A DNA stretch of 64,000 bases from Emiliania huxleyi CCMP1516 (taxonomy: Eukaryota > Haptophyta > Isochrysidales > Noelaerhabdaceae): NCBI RefSeq assembly GCF_000372725.1, contig NW_005201036.1:217219-281218 (forward strand). The letters run 5' to 3'. Each line of letters begins with the position of its first letter. Position 1 is the first letter of the stretch. The position numbers and the translations under genes are program-made. Below are positions 31,666 through 40,806 of this stretch, in pieces. The notes under the pieces are model-generated. The model was not told where the DNA came from, searched no databases, and was given only the letters and a program-made list of their open reading frames with translations.

Positions 31666-32235
31666 ATGCCGAATCCGCTCCTGTTCGTCGGCAAGGGCGC
31701 GGCGCTGACGGCGGCGGCCCGAGCGGCTGACAAGGCGAACGAAGGCGGCGGAGCATTCCAGCGGCTGGGCGAGGGCCGCGGCGCGGCAATCCGGCTCGCG
31801 TGGCCGGCGGAGGCGCTGCACACCGTGCCGCACGAGAGGCGGGCGGCGGCGGGCGACGCGGACGACCCGTTCGCGCACGGCCGTCCGATCACCAAGAGGG
31901 CGAGGCGCGCGGCGGGCGAGCTGCGCGCCGTGCAGCACCAGGAACGTGCGGAGGCGCCCAGAGAGGCGGAGCTGGCGGCGGCAGAGGAGCGGACGGCGGA
32001 GCAGGCGGCGCTGCTGGCGCCGCTCGCGGCGACGGACACCACGGCGCGCCTGGCGAAGCGGAGGCGGAGCGCCCTCGTGGCGGCGGTGCTGCATCAACCC
32101 ATTGCGGAGCCGCCTACCTACCTGTTAGAAACAAACGCAAGGCGGACATGGCATATCGCTCTCGGGCCCACAGACATCCCGCACACCCGCCGCCACCCGC
32201 GCGCGCCCCACCCCGGCCGGGAGAAAGGGGAGTGA
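31666..32235 (+). CDS. Hypothetical Ala/Arg/Glu-rich protein
   Basis: Open frame from MPNPLLFVGKGAALTAAARA with strong G/C third-position bias. Residues 75-145 are helical and charged (AEAPREAELAAAEERTAEQA) with a basic patch KRARR near 78 and KRRR near 135. After about residue 155 the frame enters the inverted duplication that begins at 32135, so the last ~35 codons may not be native. No family recognised. Confidence 0.45.
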   Translation: MPNPLLFVGKGAALTAAARAADKANEGGGAFQRLGEGRGAAIRLAWPAEALHTVPHERRAAAGDADDPFAHGRPITKRARRAAGELRAVQHQERAEAPREAELAAAEERTAEQAALLAPLAATDTTARLAKRRRSALVAAVLHQPIAEPPTYLLETNARRTWHIALGPTDIPHTRRHPRAPHPGREKGE

Positions 32236-32537
32236 CAGTTTGGGATGGACAGCCCGAGTATGTTGAGTCCTGGCTCAACAACGCAGGGAACAAGAGGGGG
32301 TGGTCCGGCTCACAGGTCCGGCTCACGCGCCTCGAGCTTAACATCTACCGCACTGATCACTTCCGCCCCCTCGCTCCCAACCCATCCACCCCGCCCCGGG
32401 CCGCGCCGCGCGATCTCGGGCGATCTCGCGCTATCTCGGGCGATCTCGGGGCCGCGCCGCGCTATCTCGGGCGATCTCGGAGCGTCGCTCGCGCGGCGTC
32501 ACACCTGCTCAAAAAGGAAGGAGGTTGGAGGCAGGAG
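32135..32537. repeat. Long inverted duplication, arm 1 (arm 2 at 37085-37533)
   Basis: About 400 bases match the complement of 37085-37533, including a shared coding-like segment (QPEYVESWLNNA) and a CGATCTCGGG array that differs in unit number between arms. Confidence 0.85.
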
Positions 32538-32543
32538 GTCACG

Positions 32544-32915
32544 CTAGAGCTGTCAAACGTTAAGAGCTGAACAGTGTTGCTAGTGTTAACAGTAACAACA
32601 GAACAACAGTTGGGCTCCCCAACAACATTAGCTAATGTTAGGCCAGCTGAACAACAACAAGGAAGGCCTACCAGTGACCCACGACGATCTCCAGCGTCCA
32701 GTGCAGGTAATACCTGAAAATACCTGGAAATCCCCGGGTATTTTCGGGTTTTACCCGGGTTTTTTGGCATTTTCCGCTTGCTGACCACTGAACAACAGTA
32801 ACAACAGTAACAAACAGTAACAGCTTGGGCTGGGGAGAACACTTGAACAACGTTGAGGATTTCAGCCAACAATAATGCAACTGTTAGGCCCAAAGTTAAC
32901 GTTTGACAGCTCTAG
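32544..32915. mobile_element. 372 bp non-autonomous TIR element with 6 bp target duplication
   Basis: 20 bp terminal inverted repeats (CTAGAGCTGTCAAACGTTAA at 32544-32563, complement at 32896-32915). GTCACG flanks both sides (32538-32543, 32916-32921). Arm 2 of the surrounding duplication (near 37085-37095) has the same flank with one GTCACG and no insert, an empty site. The inside is AT-richer and has AACAACAGTAAC repeats. Confidence 0.85.
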
Positions 32916-32944
32916 GTCACGCCCCATCCAGAGCGCCGTCGTCG

Positions 32945-33044
32945 NNNNNNNNNNNNNNNNNNNNNNNNNNNNNNNNNNNNNNNNNNNNNNNNNNNNNNNN
33001 NNNNNNNNNNNNNNNNNNNNNNNNNNNNNNNNNNNNNNNNNNNN
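32945..33044. other. Assembly gap (100 N)
   Basis: Unknown bases. The gap size is a convention; the real distance is unknown. The sequence resumes with CTTCCTAGACAG. Confidence 1.
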
Positions 33045-34386
33045 CTTCCTAGACAGATGATGACGACACGCGCGAGCGACACACAGACACAAAACAGGCT
33101 CACAAGACTCACACAGCCAGCTTGCTGCCACACACCCTGAGTAGGCGTACACATAACTCAGGGCCACGTCCTCCCTGTCGCCCCCGCCCCCCCCCCAGCA
33201 CACACGGTGCCAAGGACACAAACAAGGGCACAACAACACAACAGACGACAGGGAGTAACGTGCGAGCTCTAGAGCAGGCTCGCTCCGCCTCTAGCAATCA
33301 CGCCGGCCGCAAGGGCATGGACGAGACTGTGTGTGGGGTCTTGTGAGGCGTCTATGGACGCTCCCTCACAGGCTAGCGGCCTACTGCTAGCCCTAACTCG
33401 CACTCATGGGCGGTGTCAGTTCATTGTATGAGTGTATGCGAGCAGAGGCGCGTGTGTGCTGATCTAGGTCGAACGCCGTGGCATGTAAGAAACTTGGGAC
33501 GTGTGCGACCGCAGGCCGCAGCGCGCCCGTCGTGAGGTCGACGGGGCGCGCGTGTCAGCGAGAGAGTTGCGGGCGGAGCCATACCCGACTTGTCGAAGAC
33601 GAGCCCCGCGCCACGGTTGCCACGGGAGCCGCCCCTCGAGCCGCGTCCCGTCGGCGCTGTCCCTGAGTGCGTCCCGCCTTGGCGGCACACACTCGACGAG
33701 GACAGTCCGGCTCACGGGAACGTGTCGCGCGCCGGCGACGGTTGCGGCGGGGTGGGTGTGTGTACGAAGCGCCGATGGCAGCCACGACCACCGCCCTGCA
33801 TCGCAGACCGGGCAAGGAGGGGCCTGCTCGCGTTCCGCGGAACAGGAGATCTTCTCCCCCCCGGCCTGAGCAGCGTGGAAGGCAGCCCCTTGAGTCGAGG
33901 GCGGCGCGACCACTGCCCCACCCGCCGCCGCGCCGCCCCGCCCTGCGTCGCCCGCTGCCTCGCCGCGCCGCCGCCTCGCGCCGCCCGCCGCCGCGGGGCG
34001 GCGAGCCGACACGCGTGTCGCAGTCGTAAACAGCACGGGCGAAGCGCTGCCGGCGCCGGCCCCATGCAGCACACTTTTTCGTTGTAGGTATATTGTTGGC
34101 AAATCAAGACACAGAGCTCACACAGAATCACAGCGGGAGGAAAGCGGCGAGTCGCAATTCCAGGGGTCGTTGTGGCGGGCCACCCTGTCCAGAGAGGCAT
34201 GGATGCCAATCTGGGGTCTCTCGACCGAGTCTATGAGCCCTGGCCGCCTCCCGATCTTGGTGGTAAGGCCGCAGCCGAAGAGGGCGACGGAGATGGCGCG
34301 GGAGAGTACGGGTGTTCCAGGGGATCACTTTTTCGGTACACAGGGAAAAAGAAAAAGAAAGCGGGGCGCCGGCGGCAATTGGAGTG
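33045..34386. other. No supported gene; repeats
   Basis: 33051-33160 is the partner of 31351-31462. 34085-34300 is copy 2 of the dispersed repeat at 17493. Overlapping frames at 33464-34102 on both strands show no domain. Confidence 0.5.
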
Positions 34387-34890
34387 ATGAGTTGGCATCT
34401 GTGGCCTGCCTCCGTCTTGCTGCTCGCTAGCGCGGCGACGGCACTACCTCTGCCAAGGGGCAGGTCGCTCTCGAGACCGCACGTAGGAGCAGCCGCTCGC
34501 TCGCTGGTGGCACCTGTCGGCAGCGAGCGATCTGCTGCCATTCGGACCCGGTCTGCCTCCGCCATCATTGGCTCGCCGTCCCGCGGCGCCGCGAGCAGCG
34601 AGCGCAGAGCCTCGTCCGCCATCATTGGCAAAAGCGTGCCGCCAGTCGGACGTCTCTCGCGCTGGCTCTCTGGTCGCCTGCGCTGCACATTGGACTACTG
34701 CGCGATCGGCGGCTCGGCGGTGCGGCGGCTTCTGCCACGGCGCAGGCCCCTCCGGCGGCTCAGCCTCTGTGATGAGGGCGAGTCGGTAAAGGTGTCGCGC
34801 TCGGGCGGCAAGCGCATCATCAAGTGCGTCGACCCTCCGGCGGCTGAGGCGGAGGAGTGCGACCTCGACGACGCCATCAGCCTGCTCTGA
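34387..34890 (+). CDS. Signal-peptide protein, possibly plastid-targeted
   Basis: Frame from the ATG at 34387: MSWHLWPASVLLLASAATAL is a clear signal peptide. It is followed by an Arg/Ser/Ala-rich stretch (about 22-80) like the transit part of bipartite plastid presequences in algae with secondary plastids. The remainder (CTLDYCAIGGSAVRR, CDEGESVKVSRSGGKRIIKC, then DDAISLL at the end) has no recognised domain. Earlier in-frame Met at 34312 lies in repeat-derived sequence and would bury the signal peptide, so it is rejected. Confidence 0.55.
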   Translation: MSWHLWPASVLLLASAATALPLPRGRSLSRPHVGAAARSLVAPVGSERSAAIRTRSASAIIGSPSRGAASSERRASSAIIGKSVPPVGRLSRWLSGRLRCTLDYCAIGGSAVRRLLPRRRPLRRLSLCDEGESVKVSRSGGKRIIKCVDPPAAEAEECDLDDAISLL

Positions 34891-37084
34891 CTCCGGTGGG
34901 CAGCCGAATGGCGGCTGGCGGGCCGCGCCCGGGCGGATCGTATCGGGCGGCGGCGTGCGGGAAGCCGCCTCCGTGTTGTCTCGATGCGTCGCCGTTTACG
35001 GAGGCTCTCTCTGAGATCGGACCTTTGTTGTCGAGTACTGGCTTCTACCTGCGACCGACACCTTTTCAGTCGCGGTATGTGGCTCTTACGAACACCCGGA
35101 GGTGCCGAGGTGGATTGCTACAGGCCGCGGCGTTTGCGATGAGCCCGATGAGCAGCGACACCGATCTTTTTACCCATCTCCTAGTAGAGGAAGCGGAAGA
35201 GGTGTCCGTTTTTGTGTTATTTATTTATTATATTGGGGGATAGGGCTCCTGCCTCCTCGCACCACACCTGTCGCGTCAAGGCGTGTCGCCCAGGGATGTA
35301 ATGCTGTCGTGAGGTCCGCCGCGACCGGTACATGGACATGGGCACCGCCTGCGCTCGGCACCGGGCCGCACCGGCTCGGTACAACGATAAAATTTAAAAT
35401 GCGCCTAGCAGGAGCCAGGAGGCCGCCTGCGCGGCGGTGCGCCCTGCGCGGGCGGACCCTCTTACGTTAGCTGGTGATAGCTCACAGCTTATAGCTCACA
35501 AATCACAGCGTGTACACACACAATGCAGCACCAGGGAACTCGGAACGGGTGGTGGGGAGGGAGGCGGAGGGAGGGGGGGCGCATCGCGACACGGAGAGGG
35601 GCTGGGCAGGGTACACCACACGACAGGGTCAAGCGTATGTGTGTAGGCTCGCCCTGGAGCACTTGGAGCACTTGGAGTGCAGTCAGCAACCGCGCATCCA
35701 GGGCCGGGTAGCTAATAAATAAACAAAGAATCAAGAAAAGCCAAAACCCAAATCGCAAACATAGATAGAAACCCAAACACAGGCGGCGACGTGGCATACG
35801 AGCTCGTAGGTGAAGGAGGCGGGCACAAGTGCCAAGGACGCACGCGAGAAGCAGCACCACAGACAGAGCGATGACGATGATGATTCAGCGCGTGAACGCC
35901 AACTCTCCACTCTCCGGCAAAAAATAAAACGGACACACCGCAAAAAGAGAATTCTACGAAAGCAAAAAGAGAAAGCCGCTCGCCGCTGGCGCGCGGTTGA
36001 TCGCGGCGCCGACTCCGCGGCGGCGCCATCGCACGCAGCGGGACGCGTCGCTTCGTCGGCGCCAAAGCAGACGCGAGCTCGCGGCGCGGCCGCGGCAGCA
36101 AAAACATCAACGCCTCAACTTCTCCTTCTCTTCTCTTCTCGTCTCGTCTTGTCGCGGGCGCGCACGCGCGCGACGTGCGCTCGTGTCGCCGCGTTCGCTC
36201 CGCGAAGGACGATTCGAACCGGCAGCCAGTCGGCGCAGCGGCGGCACGCGGCGGCAAAACGCACGACGCTCACCTCATGGAGATGCTGCTGCTTTGGCAC
36301 CTCCTGATATAATGCTGATTTTTTGCTGCGCGGGGCGGAGGCACGCGGGTGGCGGAGGCGGCGGCGGACGACGTCTACTACCTGGCCGTCCCCTGTGGTA
36401 GCTTAGCGATCAGGGAGGGTCTACCTGTTCGGCCTCGAGGAAGCTGCTGGGGGAGGGAGGGGGGGAGAGAGGAGAGGAGGAGAGGGGAGAGGATGAGAAG
36501 AGGAGAGGAGAGGAGAGGAGAGAGGAGGAGAGGAGAGGAGAGAGGAGGAGAGAGGGGAGAGGAGGAGGGGGAGAGGAGAGAAGAGGGGGGGGTGAGAGGG
36601 AGAGAGGGAGGGAGGGAGAGAGAGGGCGGAGCGAGCAGAGAGAGTCTCAGGGGAGAGAGAGGGAGAAAGTTGAGAGAGTGGAGAGGGAGGAGAGAGAGAG
36701 AGGAGAGCCTTTGAGTCTTGGCACCAGCCAGGCAGTTGATTTGGCCCTGGCACCAGCCTTGGCAGTTGAGTTGGCCTTGGCACCAGCCTTGGCGGGCGGG
36801 CACGCGGGACATGCAAAGGCGCCAAGGGGCGCAGCGCCGACAATCACGGCGGTGATTGCGGCGCAGGTGGGGGGACGGGAAGTCCGTCGGCGTTGCCGGG
36901 GGCCCAAGGAAGCGCGAGGGAAAAATTCCGCCGCTGAGGGCGCTCGTGCGGCAATAGCCGAGTGGAGGGGGGAGCGTGCCGGACGGGGCGTCGTCGCGCC
37001 GTCCGATGGTCTGCTGCCCCGCGCAGCAACCGTCGGGCGACGACCCGGGGGCCAAAAACCCGGCGACGACGGCGCTCTGGATGG
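34891..37084. other. No supported gene; low-complexity DNA
   Basis: It holds a dispersed repeat copy (35650-35712), relatives of 50860-50960 near 35570-35640, a purine tract and short CCTTGGCACCAG repeats (36715-36800). A minus-strand frame at 36650-37430 has some protein-like stretches (PSAAEFFPRASLG) but no support. Confidence 0.45.
36449..36713. repeat. Polypurine tract (GGAGA-rich)
   Basis: About 265 bases that are nearly all A or G on the plus strand, built from GAGGAGAGG-like units. Confidence 0.9.
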
Positions 37085-37533
37085 GGCGTGACCTCCTGCC
37101 TCCAACCTCCTTCCTTTTTGAGCAGGTGTGACGCCGCGCGAGCGACGCTCCGAGATCGCCCGAGATAGCGCGGCGCGGCGGTGGGTGAGGCGGGGTGGGG
37201 TGGAGAGGCGTGGCGTGGAGCTCCGAGATCGCCCGAGATCGCGCGAGATCGCCCGAGATCGCGCGGCCCGAGGCGAGGTGGATGGGTTGGGAGCGAGGGG
37301 GCGGAAGTGATCAGTGCGGTAGAGGGTCAGCTCGAGGCGCGTGAGCCGGACTTGTGAGCCGGACCACCCCCTCTTGTTCTCTGCGTTGTTGAGCCAGGAC
37401 TCAACATACTCGGGCTGTTGCCATCCCAAACTGTCACTCCCCTTTCTCCCGGCCGGGGTGGGGCGCGCGCGGGGGCGGCGGGTGTGAGGGATGTCTGTGA
37501 GCCCGAGAGCGATATGCCATGTCCGCCTTGCGT
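37085..37533. repeat. Long inverted duplication, arm 2
   Basis: Complement of 32135-32537. It lacks the 372 bp TIR element and so serves as its empty site. Confidence 0.85.
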
Positions 37534-37599
37534 GTTTTCATAACATCGAAGGCTAAGCTCAAAAGAGAAAACAGAACGCCCCGCCCTGCTCGCACGCCA

Positions 37600-38304
37600 A
37601 TGGCGCACTTCATCACCGCGCCCACCATCCGGTTTGAGCACGCGGCCCTCAGCGCGCCGATTGAGCTCGAGCACCTTCCGGATGCTGGGCCGGAGGTCAT
37701 GGACGCAGACGGCACCTTTGCCCGCCTTTGGCCGACGGCGCTGGTGCTCTCCAACTGGCTGTGCGAGCACCCGGAGGTGGTCGCCGGAAAGCGCGTCGTG
37801 GAACTGGGATCCGGGACGGGTGTCGTCGGGCTCGTCTGCGCCGCGCTCGGGGCAGCCTCGGTGACGCTCACCGACATGCCCGACGCTCTCGAGCTGATCC
37901 GAAGGAATGCGGCGCTCAGCCGGCAAAAGGGCGCGGTGACGGTGGCCCCGTGCACGTGGGGCGACGCGGACCACCTCGCCGACCTGCTGCGCGGCGGCGG
38001 CGGCTTCGACATCGTCCTCTGCTGCGAGGTTGTCTACCAGCAGTCTGCCGACGTCCTCACCGCTCTGGCAGCCACGCAGAGAGCGCTGGCGCTGCCCGGG
38101 GCCAAGGTGCTGCTGGCGTACGAGTTTCGGTGTGCGATCGTGGAGGACCTAGCCTACTTTGACGCCGCCACCGAGCTCTTCGGAGACTCCACCTCGCACG
38201 CCCTCACCGGCAGCGCAACCGCCTTCATGCACAATCACATCGACGACGGCGGCGACGACCGCTGGCTCTACGTTTACGCTGTGCCGGCGGCAGCGGCGAT
38301 GTGA
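37600..38304 (+). CDS. METTL21-like lysine methyltransferase family protein
   Basis: A class I SAM-dependent methyltransferase of the Methyltransf_16 type. LWPTALVLSNWL precedes motif I (VVELGSGTGVVG, residues about 66-77). TDMPDALELIRRNAALS gives post-I, and FDIVLCCEVVYQ (about 137-148) holds the acidic-x-x-Tyr motif of this family. Members methylate lysines on chaperones, elongation factors or histones; the substrate here is unknown. Start at 37600 (MAHFITAPTIRF) is preferred over the in-frame ATG at 37519, which lies in the duplicated DNA of 37085-37533. Single exon of 234 codons, normal for the family. Confidence 0.85.
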   Translation: MAHFITAPTIRFEHAALSAPIELEHLPDAGPEVMDADGTFARLWPTALVLSNWLCEHPEVVAGKRVVELGSGTGVVGLVCAALGAASVTLTDMPDALELIRRNAALSRQKGAVTVAPCTWGDADHLADLLRGGGGFDIVLCCEVVYQQSADVLTALAATQRALALPGAKVLLAYEFRCAIVEDLAYFDAATELFGDSTSHALTGSATAFMHNHIDDGGDDRWLYVYAVPAAAAM

Positions 38305-38387
38305 GCTCTGCGGCGCTCCTCGGCCCTCTTCCGCGCCCGCCTCTCTCTCCCGCCTCCCCTCGAGTCCTCCTCGATCAGGGGGCTTCT

Positions 38388-38452
38388 GCCTGCAGAAGCA
38401 GCCTGCAGAAGCAACCTGCAGGAGCAGCCTGCAGGAGCAGCCTGCAGGAGCA
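38388..38452. repeat. 15 bp tandem repeat (GCCTGCAGGAGCAGC)
   Basis: About four copies, two with an A variant. Confidence 0.85.
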
Positions 38453-38487
38453 GAGGTCGAGACGCAGGCGCGCGGCAGTGCGGTGCG

Positions 38488-38926
38488 GTGATTTGACTGG
38501 CCAGCCTGCTCGCTCGCGGCGCTTGCGACGCCGCCTGCTGCGGCGCTGTCTGCTGCCGACGGCACATCGTTGGGGCTCTGCTCACAAATCAGCCGAGTGG
38601 TCAGCCGTGTGCAGCGTGCCCACGACGATGCGAGGGCAGAACTGCTGTCGCCGACCTCTGCCCCCACATCGGTAGCCTCTCGATCCGTCGAGGAGGCGGC
38701 ACAGTGCAGAGCGCTCTTGTGGCGCGTGTGGGCAAGCTTCTGGGCGGGCGCAATCCGGCGCCTCTGGGCACAGACGATTCAGCACGCCAGTGCCACTCCG
38801 ACTGCGCAGATAATACTTTACTACAGGAGATGGATAAAAAGGAGCAAGGGGGGCTTAAATTTCCCTACCTACAACGCTAAACGAGCGCACATCAGATCCA
38901 TCAAAACAGATCCGAAAAGAAAATGA
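38488..38926 (+). CDS. Candidate exon, unknown protein
   Basis: A frame reads plausibly (SLGLCSQISRVVSRVQRAHD, later SVEEAAQCRALLWRVWASFW) to a stop at 38926. The opposite strand is also open here, and I find no start codon or family. Weakly supported. Confidence 0.25.
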
Positions 38927-39175
38927 GCCCCGAGCCCAGCGCCCCTCGCAGGTCGCAGCGCGCGACCGCGTTTGCGTCAGTAGTCAGCCTCTGCGCCCGC
39001 ACGTGCGTGCCCTTAAGTCGCTCGTGCGTGACCCAAGTGGCCGACTGACCGTGAGTTCAGACGTCAGTGGTCTTCTCCTCGATCACGCGCATCGATTACA
39101 CGCACACACGAGGATCGGTTACACGCGAGACGCGTGTGCAGCATTGCGTTGAGGATCGGGTGAGCCCTCCATGCA

Positions 39176-39622
39176 TCAGCTCGCGCTTTTTGTGCTGGTT
39201 TTGGCTGTATCCGTCAGGTTCAGCCCAAGCAGCCGCATTTTTTGTTTGCAAATCAGAGGAAGCTCCACAACCTTTGCCATCACTTCTGTGCAGTACAACT
39301 TGTACATCTTCACGTACTCCGTGCGGGCAAGTGCTACGGCAGCCTTGTCCCGGCGCCGCGCGCGCCTAGCCTCCAACCTCTTGACCACAATCGCCTTCTT
39401 CTCATCATGCGTTGCCGCCTGCTTCAGCAGCGTAAGAAACTTGAAGTTTTCGCACGGCGCGGTATCGAGCATCCCTGGCTTGGCGCACCACCAACCCATG
39501 ACTGCCAGCCTGCTGCGCGCTGACTCCTCCCTGTTCTTGTCGGGCAGCGGGGGGGGATCCGCCGCAGCAACCACCGCCACCGAAGCCACCCAGCAAGCAA
39601 GCCAATAACCCGAGCCGCGCAT
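39176..39622 (-). CDS. Small secreted protein
   Basis: 148 codons from MRGSGYWLACWVASVAVVAA, a signal peptide with a cut near AAADPP. The mature part has WWCAKPGMLDTAPCENFKFL, a charged helical middle (KKAIVVKRLEARRARRRDKA) and YKLYCTEVMAKVV near the end. Four Cys in the mature part suggest disulfides. No family recognised. An overlapping plus-strand frame with its own hydrophobic start is judged a shadow because the minus frame has the better composition. Confidence 0.6.
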   Translation of the reverse strand: MRGSGYWLACWVASVAVVAAADPPPLPDKNREESARSRLAVMGWWCAKPGMLDTAPCENFKFLTLLKQAATHDEKKAIVVKRLEARRARRRDKAAVALARTEYVKMYKLYCTEVMAKVVELPLICKQKMRLLGLNLTDTAKTSTKSAS

Positions 39623-39712
39623 TTAGAACATGCGAAGGTCGATGTGAACATAGGACGTATTTTCTTCTCAATAACAAGGCTGTTAATGATGAATTTGAAA
39701 TAAAGCTCGAAG

Positions 39713-39755
39713 TGCTCCAAGTGCTCCAAGTGCTCCAAGTGCTCCAAGTGCTCCC
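39713..39755. repeat. AGTGCTCCA tandem repeat
   Basis: Five copies of a 10 bp unit, complement of the GGAGCACTTG unit at the head of the dispersed family at 9956. Confidence 0.85.
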
Positions 39756-39856
39756 TCGCATGACTGGTACACCCAGCCTCCACTATTCCCGGTGCTCTGA
39801 TACAGGTAATGTGCGGCGCTGTTTCTCAAGAAGGACCTGTCGAACCAGCTACAGTG

Positions 39857-40309
39857 AGTGGGTTGCGGGCATTAAGAAAACGTACCATTAAGAAACCACG
39901 CCGAGCGATTTCCGCGAAAATATAAGAAACCACGGCGCGCCGCAGGCGCGGCCCCGAGAAAAGGCCACACACGAGTGTGAACGGGAGGCCCAGCTCAAAA
40001 TTTCTCTTCGCCTGCGGCGCGCGCACTTGTCACTTTCCAAGTCTGCGGTGTTCTGCGTGGATGGGGTGAATGGAGGCGTGTGTGCGTCTTCCCGTCATCC
40101 AGACAGAGAGCCGACTCGGCGGCAGACTCTGGCATCGCCCTCGCGGACCGCAGCTTACCTCTTACCTAAAAATCCTTCGGGCCGGCGCTCTGGCTTGAGT
40201 GCCCCGGCCGGAGCTAAGAACCACGGCGTGGGGTGGATGGGGGCTGTGGAAAAGATTGGAAACGGCGGCGTGGCGCGGGATCCTGTTTTCTTAATGCCCG
40301 CAACCCACT
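39857..40309. mobile_element. 453 bp unit with 25 bp inverted ends
   Basis: AGTGGGTTGCGGGCATTAAG... (39857-39881) matches the complement of 40285-40309 perfectly over 25 bases. No transposase; GC-variable inside. Could be a MITE; no target duplication identified. Confidence 0.55.
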
Positions 40310-40806
40310 GTACGGGTAAGCTGCTGCCCAAGAAAGACAAAACAAAGCATGGGCTCCCGCGGGGCATTGAGGCAAGGCAAATGTGTTGTGCCCCGTTTGT
40401 GCCGCGATAGCAGGCATTTCCAGGAGAGATGGGCGACGCACGAACACAGAGGCACAGCGCGCACCCCGCCCCGCTCGCAGTGCATCGCACCGCTAATTTC
40501 GTTTTCTTGGGACTCGAGGAGGTTCTGGGTTCCGGCTCCTCCAGAGAGGGGGTCTGTTTACCACGGTGACACCCTATGCAATAGATAGGTAGGTAGGTCC
40601 GGTTTTGACCGCCCCAGAGGGCCCTGCAACAGGTAGGTACCCCCTATTTTCGTCTTTTTTCGCTTCGCTGCGCGGCCTGGGGGTAGGTAGGTAGGTAGGG
40701 CGTTTTGGCGCGAGTCATGGGGCAAGACCCCTTGTCTGGCTAGGAGCCGGAACCCTGGGGCGGGTTCTGGCGCGAAGGACGTGGGAAAGCAGCTCGCTCG
40801 GCATTT

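Noticed and set aside
36205-36230. GGTTCGAATC on the minus strand, tRNA T-arm-like
   Set aside because: The flanking bases do not form the T stem and no acceptor or anticodon arm is found.
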